Assembly (NCBI GenBank): GCA_021613375.1
Contig: CM038710.1
Location: 27,901,763 to 27,965,762, forward strand
Length of the DNA: 64,000 nucleotides
Direction: 5' to 3'
From: Megaleporinus macrocephalus
Taxonomy: Eukaryota > Chordata > Actinopteri > Characiformes > Anostomidae
Positions 24,491 through 35,396 of this stretch are shown piece after piece; the stretch's first letter is position 1, and each line of letters begins with the position of its first letter. A program made the position numbers and the translations under genes. The notes beneath the pieces are model-generated. The model made no database searches, was not told the origin of the DNA, and worked only from the letters and a program-made list of their open reading frames with translations.

Positions 24491-25933
24491 TTACTGCTCC
24501 CAAGGTTTAAGTTTCCTCGACATTTGAGAAACTGTAGGTTGTTGGTTACATGGTTTAATGTCCAGCTTCTGAAGTCCAGGGATTTCCTCTCCAGCTTGAA
24601 TCATACGGAACACTTCTGCGAATGAGAGGGGATCACCCTGCTCTGGCAGGGGTTCCTTGTTTGACTGAGTTTGCTCCTCAGAGCTACAAATGTTGTTCCC
24701 CTGCCCCTGATTGTCTTTAGCACAACTTGTGTCTGTAGTAACTTTGGCATCTCCTTTTGAGACAGTCTGTAATTCCCGTCGTCCATCTTGCCACTCCTGG
24801 AAACCAATTAGATCTATCGGCTCTATGAACCTACAAAAGAAGGCATGGCAGACTGGTTAGCTTGATTAAACTAACTGTAAACTAACTGTTTACCAGTTTA
24901 ATTAAAGACAGGCTATATGGGTAAATCTGACATCATCATTTCCAAATGTATTTCCACCATACAAGTCATGCATCATGATAAACAGGTTGGAATCAACAGA
25001 AATGCTCCAAATGTAACTAACGTTACTCCCAAAGTGCAGTCTGTCATACTCATTTCTATCCAACTGATAAAAAAATAAAAGAAAAAAGCATAACAATTTA
25101 TGGTGGTTTGGCAGTGTCCAGTAGCCGCTTCCACTTTAACGTAAACGAGCAGCGTAAGGGTGCACAGCTCCTGTTAGCATTAACAACCCTATGAATATGG
25201 TAGTATGTTTATTAAACTATGACTATTTTCTTGAAATTAGACTTTAAAAATCTCAATATAATGCCTTACATACAGTACTGCAATATCACAATATACTGTA
25301 TATATACATACATATATCATTACTGCCATTAGTCTAATCACTATGAAACTATGCCGTGAACTAAAAATCTCAACATAAAAAAGGATGCTTGCTTTCATCA
25401 TGAGGACTGCACGTGTCTTAAGCTGATACGTACCTTTGAGTGTGTAAACAAAAACAAGCATTTTATTCATTTATCTTTATCAGCTGTTTGACTGATCTGC
25501 CACTTTATTAGGAATACTGAAGGTGCAGCTACACTGTACACACTACATTTTGTCAGCTCCAGTTATGCACTGTATAACTACAGACTGTAGTCTATTTGCT
25601 TCTCTGTATAATGAGTTAGCCATGTGGATCGGGCTCAGCAGTTGTATAGATGGTGTAGGTGTTTTACACACTGGGTCGACTTACTGCCCACTCTATTAAA
25701 TACAGGCACTCCTGTCTTAGTCCACCTTGTAGAAGTCAGAAACAACAGCTATGATATGAGGCTGTGACACAGCGTACTGTGGCGACCCCTACTGAACTCA
25801 AACATACGTACCTGTTATAATAGAATATTTTCAGCTCCAGTAAGTCTCTCTTGGACACTTTCTTCAGACCGTCCTGAAAACGAGCATCACTGTCAAAGTC
25901 GTAGGAACTGAATCTGCTGTACGGACAGTCCAT
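24491..25933 (-). CDS. pex39: PEX39 (C6orf226)-like peroxisomal import factor
   Basis: Two exons, 25933-25812 and 24830-24491, join in phase (AACAG|GTACGT donor, TTTTGTAG acceptor) to give 153 aa; human C6orf226 is about 101 aa. The C-terminal half holds the family core: SFAEVFRMIQAGEEIPGL at about 110-127, then QPTVSQMSRKLKPWEQ at the end. The KPWE motif is the defining mark of PEX39, a partner of PEX7 in import of PTS2 proteins into peroxisomes. The N-terminal exon (DFDSDARFQDGLKKV, LLELKIFYYNRFIEPIDLIGF) is a conserved-looking hydrophobic/charged segment that the human protein as I recall it lacks. A Ser/Gln/Glu-rich low-complexity linker (about 70-105) joins the two. The start ATG lies in a CpG-rich 5' region. 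It is tail-to-tail with the decayed WD gene. Identity rests on the C-terminal motif, so the name is likely but not certain. Confidence 0.75.
25490..25720. repeat. Interspersed repeat in the upstream part of the PEX39-like intron
   Basis: Starts near CCACTTTATTAGGAATACTG and contains TAACTACAGACTGTAGTC and CTTCTCTGTATAATGAG, which match the repeat at 23105-23280. Noncoding. Confidence 0.5.
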
Positions 25934-26039
25934 CGCGGCGGCGAGCCGGTGCTGCAAACTAGAACACACACCGCGTTTATCAGCTTAACACACGCGCAGC
26001 CTCCACGTTTTCATGTAAATGACTTTAGGCTGTAAATAA

Positions 26040-27255
26040 CGAGTCATAATCAAATACGAAAAGCTCTCGTTCTCTTATTTACAAGGCCAACCATGGCGAG
26101 GGGAACTTGTTTGTCCCCGGAGTCCACACGAGTCCTAAGGCAGGATTTCAAAATAAAAGTCCCGGGCTGCAGAAATATGCCTGTGCATTTGAAGTAGGTA
26201 CGTCTGTCAGCTACATAGACCCATGATTTTGCAGATATTATTATTTTTATTATTACAGTAATTTTTATATAGAAGCCATAGTTGTATATATAGTATATAT
26301 TTACAATAGACATTCCTAAATAACTACAGAAATCCAGGTCCAGGCAAGGGTAACTATGGCAAGAAAATAAATCCCCATCATAACGAACCCTGCTGGATGG
26401 GTACAAGTAGTAAAAATTTATTAGTGCAAATAAATGAGAATGGAAATTAAGAATACGATCAGTTTGTCTTTCACATATTGTCCCTGTTCAAAGAAAACAT
26501 GTATATCCATTTTTGTTGATCTTCATTTTTCTTTATTATTTTAATATTACAGCTTTTTGTCTTGTAAATGTTTTATGATGAATGGACCAATAAATAGGCT
26601 CCAAAATCATTTGGAATAAAACCTCTTTATACTGAAAGTAAGGACAGTTTTAGTCCTCTAACTATTTTTGTCCTCTATTTACTATATATGTATTATTTTG
26701 GACATACTTTTCTTCAAACAGCAACAGTATGTAGGACTTTATTACATCATGATTACTTATTTGTGAGCAGAGTCAAGTGTGTTAGAGCAGGAAAACAAAT
26801 ATGTATTTTACAAGGAACTTAGAGAAATGCTTATTTGTCCAGTATTGTTTTCTAGAAAACACTAAAAGATATCATCTGCTATGTGTTACCCCAGTGGAAA
26901 CAGTGCTTTACTGAAAACAGTGGATGCGCAATTGGATGGACTTGGCCCTTTACCTGTGATTGTACCTTTCTTCGTCAATCATTAATTCCTCAGATCAGGA
27001 AGACATCAGCCAGACCATCAGAAACTACCTCAACACAGAGCGGGCGAAACTCACTCAACGTCTTTGGGCTTTCTTTGACTTGTTTCTTATACAAATCAAA
27101 CAAAAGTTTTTAACTTTCGTTCTTTCAGAGCTAACTTGTGGAGATGAACTAAATACTTAGTGTAATGTTTAGGTGCTGGCTACTACTTTTGTGATTCACA
27201 TCAAGCCCCCCAAACACCCAATTTGGACTTACTGTAGGTTGTGCATTCTCAGAAG
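26040..27255. other. Intergenic between PEX39-like and SLC51A-like genes
   Basis: No supported gene. A diverged copy of the CTGTCC-TIR family lies at about 26490-26660 (AACATGTATATCCATTTTTG, GAATGGACCAATAAATAGGC). The + strand at 26985-27060 reads SDQEDISQTIRNYLNTERAK in one frame, but no splice context or known match supports an exon. Confidence 0.4.
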
Positions 27256-27259
27256 AGTG

Positions 27260-30200
27260 ATGCTCAGGAGAGTAGACAACTGCAGCCTGATGGGGGCTGA
27301 AATACCACTCTCATCAGAGTTCTTCAAAGGTAAGGCATGCTGGAAACATTAGCTTTGCACTTCAGCCTTCTCTTATCTACTCTAGGATAGCGTATTGATC
27401 CATAAATGTGTGATGAAGTGTTGAATTATATAACAACAAGGTCATCTGTTTAAGTGGAATATAATTGACACAGTTTGCAAGAGGACAGTTTTACAAGCAT
27501 AAATGTTACCTGTTAAATAGGCCTTTTTATTAGCCATTTATAAAAAGCACTTTCAACTTTTAAGTGTTCAGAATTTTAAAACATGTGGCATGAAATGAGA
27601 CACTTCTACATTATGTTTAACAGTCAAAAATGTTGGAGCACATTAACTATGGCATTATTTCAACAAACATTTATTTCTGTCGAGTGTTGCATTCATTTTT
27701 GGCTAAGATCTTGTATTGACGACAGGAGAGTCAAACAACTCTGTAAAGTTTTCTCCAGCACATCCCAAAGACTTCCACTAGGAGTATGGTCAGGACTCTG
27801 TTCTGGCCAATTTATGTGTGAAAATGATCCCTTGGGTTTCCTGATCAACTCTCTTACAGTTTGAGCTGGATAAATCTCGGCATTGTAGTCTCAGAATATG
27901 CGTGTGCCATCAGTGAAAGAAAAATACACTGAATGGACAACCTGGTCTTTCAGTACATTCAGGTGACTTAGTTTTTTATTGCTACATAACATTGCTGAGC
28001 CTCAACCTAACCAAGCGAGCAGGCCCAGATCATAACTCTGCCTCCAGAGGCTTGTACAGTGGGATCTATGCATGATGGGTGCATTGTTTGATGTGCCTCT
28101 TTTCTTACCCTGACATGCCCATCATTCTGGAATGGGGTCAATCTGGACTCATATTCTGTTTAGCCTCTCTAACAAGTTCTTATAGCTTTACAGCTATTTA
28201 GTTCCAATTCTCTGACGCCATTGTGTGTTTGGAAATGATCTCAAGATGAGAAGATCTAAGAAGTTTACCATTATCCCAATTGCTGTCAGTTCAGACATAT
28301 TAATCACAGCAGCAATTATCCAATCAAGGCAAGTATTTGCATATATAAATCCAAACAGTGATTTTTTTTGGCCAGTGTACTGGAATACCACTTTCTTTAG
28401 AATTTATAGAGAATACAGATTGTTCTTTTTAAGACAGTATTTAGTAATAGTAGTAATTTTAATAGTGTAATACTAATAGTATATTTAATATTATTTGAAT
28501 GCAACCCATAGGTGTGTTTTCAGAATGCTGTGACAGGGAATAGGTCAATTTAGTTTTTGATTTCTACATAACACATGTGTCTGAGTGTTCTGTAAATGCA
28601 ATCTGTTCATGCTGTGTTTTCTCTGCAAAAAGTGATTAAAAACGAGCTGTGGTTGTTCCTCATCCCGGCGATACTGGCTGTACTGCTGCTGGCTCTCTTC
28701 CTGGAGGAAGTTGGCTTCTTCCTCCGTAATGAACTTTCGTCCAGGCGCAGGCGGCTCTGCCTGTGGATCCTGGGCCTGTACCCGGTAAAACAACAGCCAT
28801 GCTAGGTCAAAATGAATCATTAAATAGCTTTGTTATGTCACTGGCTTCATAAGCACTATATGGCCAAAAATGTTCAGAGATCTCTTCTATACTGGTGCGT
28901 TCAGCTACTTTAAGGCCCATTCACTACTGCCGCCAACATTAGGAGGTCCATGTAATCTCCATAGAACAATACCAAACAGCACGAGGTTGTGAAGTGTAGT
29001 TGAGCTCTTTGGCGTTATGCAGCATCAATGCTTGTGGGATAAGTCTGACTGCTAAATCAGCCAGTTTCAGAGCTGGGCTTGGTAATACTGTCATGACTGA
29101 ACAGTATCAAATCCCAGCAGAAACCCTCCACCTGGTGGACAGACTGTTAATGCAGCATTGAGGGCACCAACTACCAATTAATATGTTTGATTTTTGTAAC
29201 AAATCTGGACAAATATGAAGCATGGATACTTTTTGGACATATAGTGCAAAGATATGGCATCTTGCTATTAATTGGTTTAGTATCAGGGCAATTTTAACCA
29301 AAATGTTAGAAGTCCAATCCTGAAATACACACATACACATTGTGAACTGAAATAGTTACTGTTAAAGTGTGAGACAAAATATTGGAAACTGAGTGTCAGC
29401 TGGTATAAAAAAAGACTCTCAACTCTATTTTTTCTCAGGCTTTTGGAATGACATCCATCGTTGCATTGTATGTGCCTCGGTCGTCCTCACTGTGCAATTT
29501 TCTAGCTTCTCTGTAAGTGAGTTTTTGCAAGTATGTTAACTTTATTCAATAGTTTCAATAGAGTGTACATGTGGATCAACACATACTGTATTGTACTGTA
29601 TTGAAGGTATCACTCCATCACTCTGCTGAAATTTATGGGCCTTATCAAAAACTTTTTTGGGGGGAAAGCCCGAATGCTGGAAGCCCTAGCGGGGGAACAG
29701 GTTTCTCCTAACCCTTTTCCATGCTGCTGTTGCTGCTGTCTGCCTCTCCTCAATATCAACAGGTAGAAAATTCCATTACCAAAATGTGCTTCTTGCATTG
29801 GATCCTTAGGGTCTTCTAGGTCTAATCATTTCTGTAAAACAACAAAAAAAAATATGTCTGTATTTTTTTGTTTATTGCTGTTGATTAGAGTCATTCTTGT
29901 TGGATTTAAACTCGGCAAGAAAATCAGAAGGGTTAAATTCTTGAGACTGATCCAAACGATTTTTATTTCTCTGTGCTGAATTCAAGGCCTGTACTGTTGG
30001 ATTAACTGCTAGTTGCTTGTTAGATTAACAGTGCTAGCAAAAATCAACATTATCGTGGTGCTGTGCTTAGCTCTAATAGTCATGGTTTACCACCAGGTCT
30101 GCCTTATAAAGTATAATCAGCTGTTTGAGACTGAGGTTCAGTATATTGGAGTAACACAGGACTGTTCCACTGTCCCTGCGGTTTTACAGGACAAGCCTGG

Positions 30201-31898
30201 GATGGATGATGGCAGCTGTGCTACAGCTCTCTGTTGTCAGATCACTGCTGTTCTTCCTCACTCTTGTCCTCTGGACAGATGAACAGTATGACTATGGTGA
30301 TGTGAGTAGAATGTGCTATTTTAGTATATGCCATTTTGCATTTCAGCACAAAAATGAGGTAGATACAAAATGTAAAGGGCAACTGGTACTTTCAAATCAT
30401 GTAAAAAACTGTAACAGGACAAAAACCTCAGTGTTATATGTGTTCACTGACTTTAGGTGAAAAAATTTAGTAGCTAAAAATCAAATAATTTGGCTGAAAG
30501 GATTTTAATTATCTACAAAATTCATCACTTGAATTTTGTATTAGAGTGACTGAAAATAATGTTTTCATTTCCAGTTTATTACTAAAACATTATGAAAGCA
30601 AATTTAATAATTTAGCCACAAGGTAACATGTTATTCATAATGGCACGATATGATACACTGCAATAAAATTCTGCCATAAGATGTAGCTGTATTGGTGTAC
30701 CACTATTAGCTGTGAATGAACTAGCTTACAGTTCATCTTAAGTTGAACTGGTGCAGCCTGTTGCAGATCAGCATCAAACAATACAGTACTACAAATTTAC
30801 AAGTGAATTACTGTCATTTGCCAGGGATTCTGTATTTGCTAAGACATTTGCTGTCTTCTAATTATCTAACTGTATTGGTAATTTAGGGCCAAGTTCCTGC
30901 ATGTACTACAATGCACATGTTATAAACTGTATAATACCATGTGATGCTATAATCTATAATAATTTTCTCACGTGTCTCTTAGGTGGATTCTGTCAATCCC
31001 AACGTGTATGTGAATGCCATCATCAGCGTTTCTACCTTTCTGTCCTTCTATGGCTACCTACTGTTCTACAAGGCAACCAAGAGAGCACTGCATGGCTATG
31101 GGCTTCGTGCCAAGTTCATTTGCATTATTGTGGTCTTGGTCTTGTGTGGACTTCAAAGTGGAATTTTGGAAACCATGGGCGCGCTAAAAGTTGTACCATG
31201 TACACCACCCTTCTCTGATCTGTTTCGTTCCCAGTGTAAGTGCTTATTCCTTGAATCAATGGGAGTAAAACAGTACATTGTCAAATTTTAGAATATTTAA
31301 TACTTTATGCTAAAGTATTGTCCTAAAGTATTGCCCTCGCCCTGTATATTTTTGTGATTTCTCTGCTTTAACAGACCTGTTGCAACTAATAAGCTCATCC
31401 TGATGTATCTTGAGCTTGGGAATCATTGCCTTATGCTAACTCCTTATGCTTCTCTCTGTCTGTCTCTCAGTAATCTACCATTACTCTGTAATTGTGGAGA
31501 TGTTCTGCATTGGCCTTTTTGCTCGGAACATATTCCGCAAAGTGGAACCCAGTCCAGAAGATGCTTATGGACTTGAGGAGGGGATTATGAGCAACACTGA
31601 TAAGTCTGTTCAAACAGAAGATGACTTGCCGTTTGCCGTACAGCCCAGCTCTCAGCTGGGGGAGCTGTGGCGCTCTAATCCTGGCTATAGCAGCGATAGT
31701 GAAGACAGCCTGTGCAGAATAGAGCATGCCCCACTTGACCGCTTTCCGTTTCCCTTACAGTCCAGGCCTCCAGCAATGGCAAACCCAGACAGTGACAACA
31801 CTGAGCTCACAGAGCAGTGTAAAAGCAGTGAACCACCAACCTTCACTGTCAGTGCTGAGATCAACTATGTGGAAAATACTGATGTGACTGTTGTATAG
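27260..31898 (+). CDS. slc51a: Organic solute transporter subunit alpha-like (SLC51A family)
   Basis: OST-alpha pairs with OST-beta to export bile acids, steroids and conjugates across basolateral membranes. Seven exons join in frame: 27260-27329, 28633-28784, 29439-29512, 29607-29762, 30190-30301, 30983-31235 and 31471-31898 (1245 nt, 414 aa). Matches to the family: GAEIPLSSEFFK near the N-terminus (like the IP-S-F part of the human N-terminus); first membrane segment at about 29-50; YVPRSSSL; the FFGGKARMLEAL loop at about 115-126; a six-cysteine run at 138-143; and several later hydrophobic segments (SLLFFLTLVLW, NAIISVSTFLSFYGYLLFY, FICIIVVLVL, IIYHYSVIVEMFCIGL). It is about 70 residues longer than human SLC51A because of an acidic, Ser/Pro-rich cytoplasmic tail in exon 7. 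Exon 1 has only 23 codons, so the start is the least certain part. A TMEM184-type relative is less likely because of the Cys run and GGK loop. Confidence 0.82.
27640..28165. repeat. Degenerate teleost interspersed repeat in SLC51A-like intron 1
   Basis: Contains GGTCAGGACTCTGTTCTGGCC, CGGCATTGTAGTCTCAGAATATG, and GGCTTGTACAGTGGGATCTATGCATGATGGG-like phrases that I recognise as a common fish repeat. No intact ORF. Likely a DNA-transposon remnant; class not assigned. Confidence 0.5.
28854..29246. mobile_element. Tc1/mariner-type MITE in SLC51A-like intron 2
   Basis: The left end CACTATATGGCCAAAAATGTT and right end ATACTTTTTGGACATATAGTG are inverted copies of the widespread fish CACTATATGGNCAAAAGTA terminal repeat. 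The 393 bp between hold no ORF of note. The intron's donor and acceptor lie outside it. Confidence 0.8.
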
Positions 31899-32565
31899 AA
31901 TCAGACCTGTCTAACTCAGCAAGGCACATATAACCAACATCCAGCACAGTTATTATCTCACTGCAGTTTTGCTGCCAAAGTGCTAAAGCAAGCATCCCAC
32001 TTGCAAACCTAGACACAATTAGCGTTTTTTGTATAGTACAGCTTGATATGTTTGCTAGCGGAGAAGGAAAGGCAGGTAAAACAGCATTATTTTTATATAT
32101 ATTAATTATTTATTTACTGCACATGACACTTTAAAGGTCCTATTGTTCATTCCATATTCACTTGATGAGCATGCTTTAGAAGCTAAGCCTGTCTATATTG
32201 TCATTGAAACTGCAATGACTGAACCACCATGAGCATGTCTAAAAAATTTCTATTTAACAATCTAACTAACTATCTGTTAGTTCTCTGCGCTCATTTGCAA
32301 CTGCAAAGACACTGACCAGTGGCTAGTTAATGAATTAGGAATACTATATGAAATTTTCACAACATATTGTAAGATTTAAAATGTACAAATCCATTGCTTT
32401 TTTAAAATGAATTAGAGATTCCTTTTTAGTAAGAGAGCTATATGACACTAATTAAGTAGAAGTCACTTGTATTGTTTTTTTACTTGCTTTATAGTTTTAT
32501 AAATGTAAAATGTGAACAGCATAATAGCGCTGTCAACATCTCTGTCACCTGTTTAAACAATTAAG

Positions 32566-32571
32566 AATAAA
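32566..32571 (+). terminator. Candidate poly(A) signal of the SLC51A-like gene
   Basis: AATAAA about 670 bases after the stop codon, in AT-rich 3' UTR-like sequence with no other gene before it. Confidence 0.55.
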
Positions 32572-32629
32572 ATTTATTCTCAATTTTTATATGTTTTATT
32601 ATTTATTTACTCATTTTGGAGGGCTATAA

Positions 32630-32835
32630 AATGGATCTAAGTTGCTGTCCAGAGAAAAACATGTACCTCCAGTTTTGTTGATTTTAAACGCAGCAGCTGC
32701 TGTTTTTACATTGTGTGAAATGTTCAAGATGAACAGCCCAATTGACATTTTCCAAAACAGACTAGAAAAATTCTGGTTCCATAGACTTACATAGTTTTTG
32801 TCCTCACGTACAAAGATGCCACTTTTTCTTTGACT
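32630..32835 (+). repeat. Nonautonomous TIR element, family copy 2
   Basis: Begins GCTGTCCAGAGAAAAACATG and contains GCAGCAGCTGCTGTTTTTAC, ATTCTGGTTCCATAGACTTAC and TTTTTGTCCTC, the same blocks in the same order as the copy at 1997-2250. The right end is decayed. Confidence 0.6.
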
Positions 32836-32839
32836 AGCC

Positions 32840-35013
32840 TCTCTGTAACAACGCAAAGATGTATTAAAGAACAGTTTAGCAACACAAACAAAAAGGGGAA
32901 AACAGTGTATAACCTGGAAAATTATCTTTAACAACGTTTGTGTGTTTGTAACTTTTTTCTGCCATGTAAGTTTAATAGAGTAATTGCATGTCCTGTATGA
33001 AATTGTGCTGCTTCTTTCCAGTAGTTTTATTTACGTTGTGTTTTTACGAGCACAACTGCAAGATGAACAAGAAGACACCTGATGAAATATTCTAAGCACT
33101 GTCTTTTCAAAGCTTTTCCTTTACAGATATTAATATAACCACGACGACTGACCCCTCATTGTTAGATACGGCTACATTGGAGGCCGTTGCTAACTGCTGC
33201 TATGATCCTAAACTCTTATCCGCTTAAGATAAAGCAACTTTCTGCATTAACCATCATTTTTTTCACTCATGCCTCACTCAAGGCCTAACGCTAAAGATAA
33301 TAAACCACTTAGAGTGTAATTCCTGCTATATTAGCTCAGTATGAGCAGTATTCGTGTTTTCGAGTGAGCACTGAAAGGGTGGACGGTATCTGAAGCACAG
33401 CTTTACAATTTGCAATGAAACTAAAAGAAGGATGCGATGTCGCTGGTGTTTCTAAACTGCTAATGCGATACTATCTAACTAGCAGCAGCAGCCATAGCGT
33501 AGCGTTAGCTTACGAAGCAGTACTAGTCACATAAACATATTTACAGAATAACGCGTTGGTTTGCTGTTATAACCTTCCAGAAGTCGCTGGCATGCTGTAC
33601 ATTTGTCAGACATACTGCTCGGCGTTAGCCAGCTGATAACACCAGCTACTATCGTTACTAATAACTAATCGTTACTGTTAGCCATATGTTCTATCTAGCG
33701 TATAGCCAGCTAAATATAAAGGAGGTCCGTTAAGTTCGTACTACATAGACAAATTCTGCTTTCATTTTATTGAAAAATGTTGAAAATTGTATGTACAAAG
33801 ACAGAGAGACATTTTATGCGAGCACCTGCTGCAGCAGTAGACAGGGCTACTGCATTTTATCTCCACAGTAAACACAACATTCTCACAACGTTGCAGTAGA
33901 AGTTGTCCACTTCTTTACTGCGTTAATACAGCGTTGCCAAAAAGTGGTGCTGCTTTTTAGTTGTGTCGACAAGGTCACAACGTCACTTCTAAAAAATTTT
34001 GATTATCAGTTATTGAGTTATTTTTACCTGTTGCCAACCTAATACACTTAACTGAACGTATGAAGGATTTTAGGATGTGGTGACAACGTAACGTACATTT
34101 CAATGTTGGCAAAACGTAACTGCATCTGGTAAAATTTAAAGTTAAAGTTAAAGTTGTTCTTATTCTCACGACAGTGCACGAAAACTAAAATAGAGACACT
34201 GTTGTTCAGTGTTTGAGAGCTGCGTTACATTAACATGTTCGCTTCTGTAGTAGTTGAACACGAATTAGGCGCGAGCTTGGAAAAACGCAAGAGCGTTAGT
34301 GCCAATAGTCCATTCCAAAGTTTAGGCGATACTGTGTCTCTCTTTCACGCAATTTTGTAACAGTGCACTGTCTGTATGTTGGTGTACTCAGAATGATGAG
34401 GATGTGTCCACGTTACTTTTTGAAATAACCTTTTGCTGTAGCGCTGGATCTCTGCTGTTTTGCGGCATTATTAATGTCTGGCTTTAAACTGCAGTTTAAA
34501 TATATTTGATCAGAGGAATGTATGGAGTTTTATCCAAATGGTAAGTTAATGTGGTTGAATGCTCGTTTTCAGTGTATCCGTAGCTGCGCCGAAGAAGCTC
34601 ACGTGCACAATCTGATTCTAAATGTAATTTAGAGTATCCTCGTATCTCTGATAACCAGCAACCCAGCAAACACACAACGTTACCTACCTTCTTACAACGT
34701 TGCTAAAATGTTGTCAAAAGGTGATGCTTTTTACGTTTTCTTGACAATGTTGTCACAACGTAACTATTAAATAACGTTGTTATGGCTACCTGTTGGGAAA
34801 CTACCTGTTAAATTCCATGAAGATATAATGAATGAAAGTACGACGGATTCTAGAAGGTTGTTATATCGTACTGAAAACGTTGCCACTACGTTCTCACAAC
34901 CTTGTCAGAATTACGTTTCAATGTTTGGCTCTGATTGGCTCTTAATCTTGAAGGGCGGGGCTTTCTCCGTCTGCAGACGTCATGTAGAGCGTTACCAGAG
35001 CGGATACATGAAG

Positions 35014-35083
<70 letters not shown>

Positions 35084-35390
35084 GTTACCAACCATATATT
35101 ATAATTATTTTTCCCTTAAGCATGTTAGGTTTTCTGCCTGAGTGATTTAATCACGTTGAGTACGTCACCACCCCTTGCCCTGGGTGCCGCAGTTTTAAAA
35201 GCTGTTAACTGTAGTGCTTAATGACATATTACTAAAGTTTGTTCAAACGAAACTCTTGAAGCGATACCCGCTCCATTAAGAGTGACCAATAAGAATAGAT
35301 TATCTTCCTGCTGGTAATGCCTCCACCAATCACCACCGCATATCGGCCTCGTCTGGTTTCTACCGCGTAGGATCACCTCAGGTGCAGCAG
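32840..35390. repeat. Region upstream of suv39h1 with two ACAACGTTG-type repeats
   Basis: Two related stretches in the same orientation, about 33860-34140 and 34670-34925, share ACAACGTTGC, GGTG(A/C)TGCTTTTTA, GACAA-GTTGTCACAACGT and TTACGTTTCAATGTTGG-like phrases. Both look like pieces of one AACGT-rich fish repeat. No gene is recognised between the SLC51A-like 3' end and suv39h1. Confidence 0.55.
35017..35080. repeat. (TA)32 microsatellite
   Basis: An uninterrupted run of 64 bases of alternating T and A, about 320 bases upstream of the suv39h1 start codon. The open frames reading Tyr-Ile repeats across it are artefacts. Confidence 0.95.
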
Positions 35391-35396
35391 GGACAC

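Noticed and set aside
26050..26406. Minus-strand 118-codon open frame
   Set aside because: Composition follows AT-rich sequence, and no recognisable domain or promoter was found.
26883..27160. Possible exon (SDQEDISQTIRNYLNTERAK) upstream of the SLC51A-like gene
   Set aside because: The open frame is short, a second frame in the same place also reads peptide-like, and no acceptor/donor pair joins it to the neighbouring gene.
29881..29990. Candidate extra exon of the SLC51A-like gene (VILVGFKLGKKIRRV)
   Set aside because: It has an acceptor-like AG, but direct joining of 29762 to 30190 keeps frame and matches family order, while this piece reaches a stop (TGA) without a donor.
34886..35145. 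Open frames on both strands reading long Tyr-Ile repeats
   Set aside because: They are produced by the (TA)32 microsatellite; no splice or domain support.
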